This document shows, piece by piece, positions 63,898-64,000 of a stretch of 64,000 bases of DNA. The notes under the pieces are model-generated. The model ran no database searches, was not told the DNA's origin, and saw only the letters and a list, made by a program, of their open reading frames with translations. How positions within the stretch are numbered: position 1 is the first letter of the stretch; each line of letters opens with the position of its first letter. Made by a program: the position numbers and the translations under genes. Source of the DNA: Sphaerisporangium sp. TRM90804 (lineage in GTDB: Bacteria; Actinomycetota; Actinomycetes; Streptosporangiales; Streptosporangiaceae); contig NZ_JARWAC010000021.1 in assembly GCF_029846175.1 (NCBI RefSeq), positions 62,001-126,000 on the forward strand, in the 5' to 3' direction.

Positions 63898-64000
63898 TCA
63901 CCCGGCGATCTCCGTCGGGGTGCCCACGGAAGTGGCGCGGTCGCTCGGGGACGCCCGCCGTGCGAACCGGGTGTGTGAGCCGGGGGGGCACTTGGGGTGG
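63898..64000 (-). CDS. Possible C-terminal end of a gene entering from the right edge
   Basis: The minus strand is open for 34 codons from the edge to a TGA at 63898-63900, ending HTRFARRASPSDRATS then VGTPTEIAG. Too short to judge; it may be chance or non-coding. Confidence 0.2.
   Translation of the reverse strand, partial: HPKCPPGSHTRFARRASPSDRATSVGTPTEIAG

Overview
The window is a 64 kb piece of a high-GC actinomycete chromosome. The evidence for this is the mycothiol S-conjugate amidase gene, the greA / DUF4307 / mca block, a DUF397 orphan, an MmyB-type regulator, many GTG starts and near-total G/C third codon positions. The gene set looks like Streptosporangiales rather than Mycobacterium or Streptomyces, but placing it at that rank is inference. 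No rRNA, tRNA, CRISPR array, prophage or secondary-metabolite cluster was found. Most genes are chromosomal housekeeping and regulation, with a few small accessory islands.

Layout. 0-9 kb: a partial MMPL-like transporter at the left edge, cystathionine gamma-synthase, two small membrane proteins, a MoxR-like AAA+ ATPase with its VWA partner, and a FIST sensor protein translationally coupled to a ROK kinase. 9-17 kb: an inverted-repeat element, threonine dehydratase, an M1 peptidase lipoprotein, HppD with a divergent Lrp/AsnC regulator, a bifunctional penicillin-binding protein and a DUF397 protein. 17-21 kb: a YyaL-type thioredoxin-fold protein, then an archaeal-type aspartyl-tRNA synthetase preceded by a T-box leader whose specifier reads GAC (Asp). 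21-28 kb: a small secreted protein, a membrane-anchored helix-turn-helix protein carrying a degenerate glycoside-hydrolase domain, an MmyB regulator with a divergent SDR, a reductase-deaminase protein with RibD domains in reversed order, and a decayed IS481 transposase.

28-40 kb: an operon of membrane-fused esterase, histidine kinase and NarL-type regulator behind a perfect 24-bp palindrome; an HxlR regulator divergent from a methyltransferase; a 37-residue peptide gene; a 1496-residue P-type ATPase whose N-terminal half looks like a dead second ATPase; and a membrane protein with a long basic repeat tail. 40-50 kb: a GNAT protein, mca, DUF4307, greA, an NlpC/P60 hydrolase, a ribbon-helix-helix protein with an operator over its own leaderless start, a cluster of GntR-like operators, PEP carboxykinase, a cis-prenyltransferase and PhoH2. 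50-64 kb: a response regulator / sensor kinase / lipoprotein operon, a lytic transglycosylase behind a perfect CRP box, a GT2 glycosyltransferase, a second inverted-repeat element, fumarase, an AraC regulator divergent from an SDR, a large Ser/Thr kinase, a minisatellite and a SnoaL-like protein.

Two themes recur. One is regulation that can be read directly from DNA: the Asp T-box, the RHH auto-operator, triple GntR-like sites, a CRP box and a TetR-like palindrome. The other is in-frame tandem-repeat growth in linker regions (ROK insert, ATPase-neighbour tail, kinase linker), with a related minisatellite outside genes. Several cell-envelope functions are spread through the window: a PBP, NlpC/P60, a lytic transglycosylase, a cis-prenyltransferase, a TarS-like GT2 and a PASTA-less Ser/Thr kinase.
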